Assembly: GCA_948437815.1 (NCBI GenBank)
Contig: CAOJKG010000023.1
Span: 1-12,264 of the forward strand
Reading direction: 5' to 3'
From: an uncultured Mycoplasmatota bacterium
Lineage (GTDB): Bacteria > Bacillota_I > Bacilli_A > RF39 > UBA660
Length of the DNA stretch: 12,264 nt
A program made the position numbers and the translations under genes. Position 1 is the first letter of the stretch; each line of letters begins with the position of its first letter. Below, piece by piece: positions 11,522 through 12,264 of the stretch. The notes under the pieces were generated by a model, which ran no database searches, was not told where the DNA came from, and saw only the letters and a program-made list of their open reading frames with translations.

Positions 11522-12025
11522 ATGAATAAAGTAATTTTAATTGGAAGGCTAGCTAGAGATCCTGAACTTAGAACAACACCAACAAATGTTAGTGTTGCAA
11601 CATTTTCAATTGCTGTAAGTAGACCTTTTGTACCACAAGGTGGTCAACCAGAAACAGATTTTATTAATTGTGTTATTTGGAGAAGACAAGCTGAGAATTT
11701 AGCTAAGTATTGTCATAAAGGCAGTCAAATAGCAGTTGAGGGTCGTATTCAAACTAGAAATTATAATGCACAAGATGGAAGTAAAAGATATGTTACAGAA
11801 GTTATGTGCGATAATATTACCTTCCTAGGGACTAAAGCTGATAATCAGTCACAATCAGGAGGATACTCTGATAATAATTATCAACCTAATAATTTTGCAC
11901 CAGCAAATGATATTCCAGTAGATAATTATAATCCAGGATCTATGCCTACAACTGATATCTCTGAAGATCCATTTAAAGATTTTGGTGAAGAAATTACTTT
12001 GAGTGATGACGATTTACCATTTTAA
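11522..12025 (+). CDS. ssb: Single-stranded DNA-binding protein
   Basis: The 167-residue product has an OB-fold at about 1-105 (MNKVILIGRLARDPELR, FSIAVSRPF, DFINCVIWRRQAENLAKY, GSQIAVEGRIQTRNY), a flexible Asn/Pro/Gly/Ser-rich linker (about 108-150) and an acidic tip ending DDDLPF that recruits replication and repair partners. It coats single-stranded DNA, normally as a tetramer. It starts 3 nt after the rpsF stop, and its ribosome binding site GAGGAG (11510-11515) is made by the last Glu codons of rpsF, so the two are probably translationally coupled. Length and motifs are ordinary. Confidence 0.97.
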   Translation: MNKVILIGRLARDPELRTTPTNVSVATFSIAVSRPFVPQGGQPETDFINCVIWRRQAENLAKYCHKGSQIAVEGRIQTRNYNAQDGSKRYVTEVMCDNITFLGTKADNQSQSGGYSDNNYQPNNFAPANDIPVDNYNPGSMPTTDISEDPFKDFGEEITLSDDDLPF

Positions 12026-12042
12026 ATAAAGGAGGAATAATA

Positions 12043-12258
12043 ATGGCAGAATTCTATCGTAAGAAAAAGAAAATATGTCAAATGTGCGCTGGTAAAAGTG
12101 TAGATTATAAAGATGTTATGATTATTAATAAATATATTAATGATAAAGGAAAAATTATGCCTAGACGTATGACTGGAGCATGTGCTAAACATCAAAGACA
12201 TATTGCTAAACAAATTAAATATGCAAGATTTATGGCTTTAATACCATATGTTAAATAA
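12043..12258 (+). CDS. rpsR: 30S ribosomal protein S18, Cys-containing form
   Basis: The 71-residue product has the core DYKDVMIINKYINDKGKI, then MPRRMTGACAKHQR and a final MALIPYV, all diagnostic of S18. It partners S6 on the central domain of 16S rRNA. It keeps ICQMC near the N-terminus and GACAKH further on, forming a Cys-x-x-Cys plus Cys-x-x-His set. This is the zinc-binding type of S18; Bacillus subtilis S18 lacks these residues. AAAGGAGG (12028-12035) lies 7 nt upstream. The gene is complete, with its stop 6 bases before the window edge, so any terminator lies outside. Confidence 0.96.
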   Translation: MAEFYRKKKKICQMCAGKSVDYKDVMIINKYINDKGKIMPRRMTGACAKHQRHIAKQIKYARFMALIPYVK

Positions 12259-12264
12259 GTACTT

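Noticed and set aside
12022..12213. Minus-strand frame opposite rpsR
   Set aside because: It is antisense to a clearly conserved ribosomal protein gene and has no start signals. Frames at 2445-2669, 3157-3354 (within tex) and 8749-8973 (opposite FemABX) were dropped for the same reason.

Overview
The window comes from an A+T-rich, low-G+C Gram-positive bacterium, probably class Bacilli (Erysipelotrichales or RF39-like gut lineages would fit; this is inference). The evidence is the strong AAGGAGG-type ribosome binding sites, TTGnnn/TATAAT promoters with 17-bp spacers, short hairpin-plus-T terminators, an rpsF-ssb-rpsR operon and a FemABX gene. TAA and TAG end the genes and no in-frame TGA is seen, so the standard bacterial code fits.

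Layout. Positions 1-1034 (minus) hold the start of an unrecognised acidic protein that runs off the left edge. The 320-bp gap to tex appears to contain its own minus-strand transcription unit: an extended -10 promoter, a compact foldable RNA and a hairpin/T-tract terminator. tex (1355-3499, plus) is an ordinary housekeeping RNA-binding protein gene.

The centre of the window (3646-8457) is the interesting part. It holds four consecutive plus-strand genes, each with its own promoter and terminator: two small secreted TasA/CalY-like subunits, a 774-residue surface protein and a SipW/ER-type signal peptidase. All three exported proteins share an FAY motif at the end of the signal segment and a similar C-terminal beta-rich domain. 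The large one inserts, between its membrane segment and that domain, about 485 residues of 12-residue Cys/Asp repeats (consensus CDTNGDGKCDLN) resembling thrombospondin type 3 calcium-binding repeats, and then a cadherin-like beta-sandwich. I read this as a SipW-dependent extracellular fibre locus in which the repeat protein is a long stalk, cap, anchor or adhesin built on the same fibre fold. This assembly is inferred.

Downstream are a convergent FemABX-type peptidoglycan bridge aminoacyltransferase gene (8487-9713, minus), a divergent DUF308 (HdeD-like) membrane protein gene (9838-10434) and an unrecognised 130-residue protein gene with a GTG start (10549-10941). The window ends with the rpsF-ssb-rpsR operon (11228-12258). 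Its leader can sequester the rpsF ribosome binding site and carries the CCG bulge expected of the S6:S18 autoregulatory motif.
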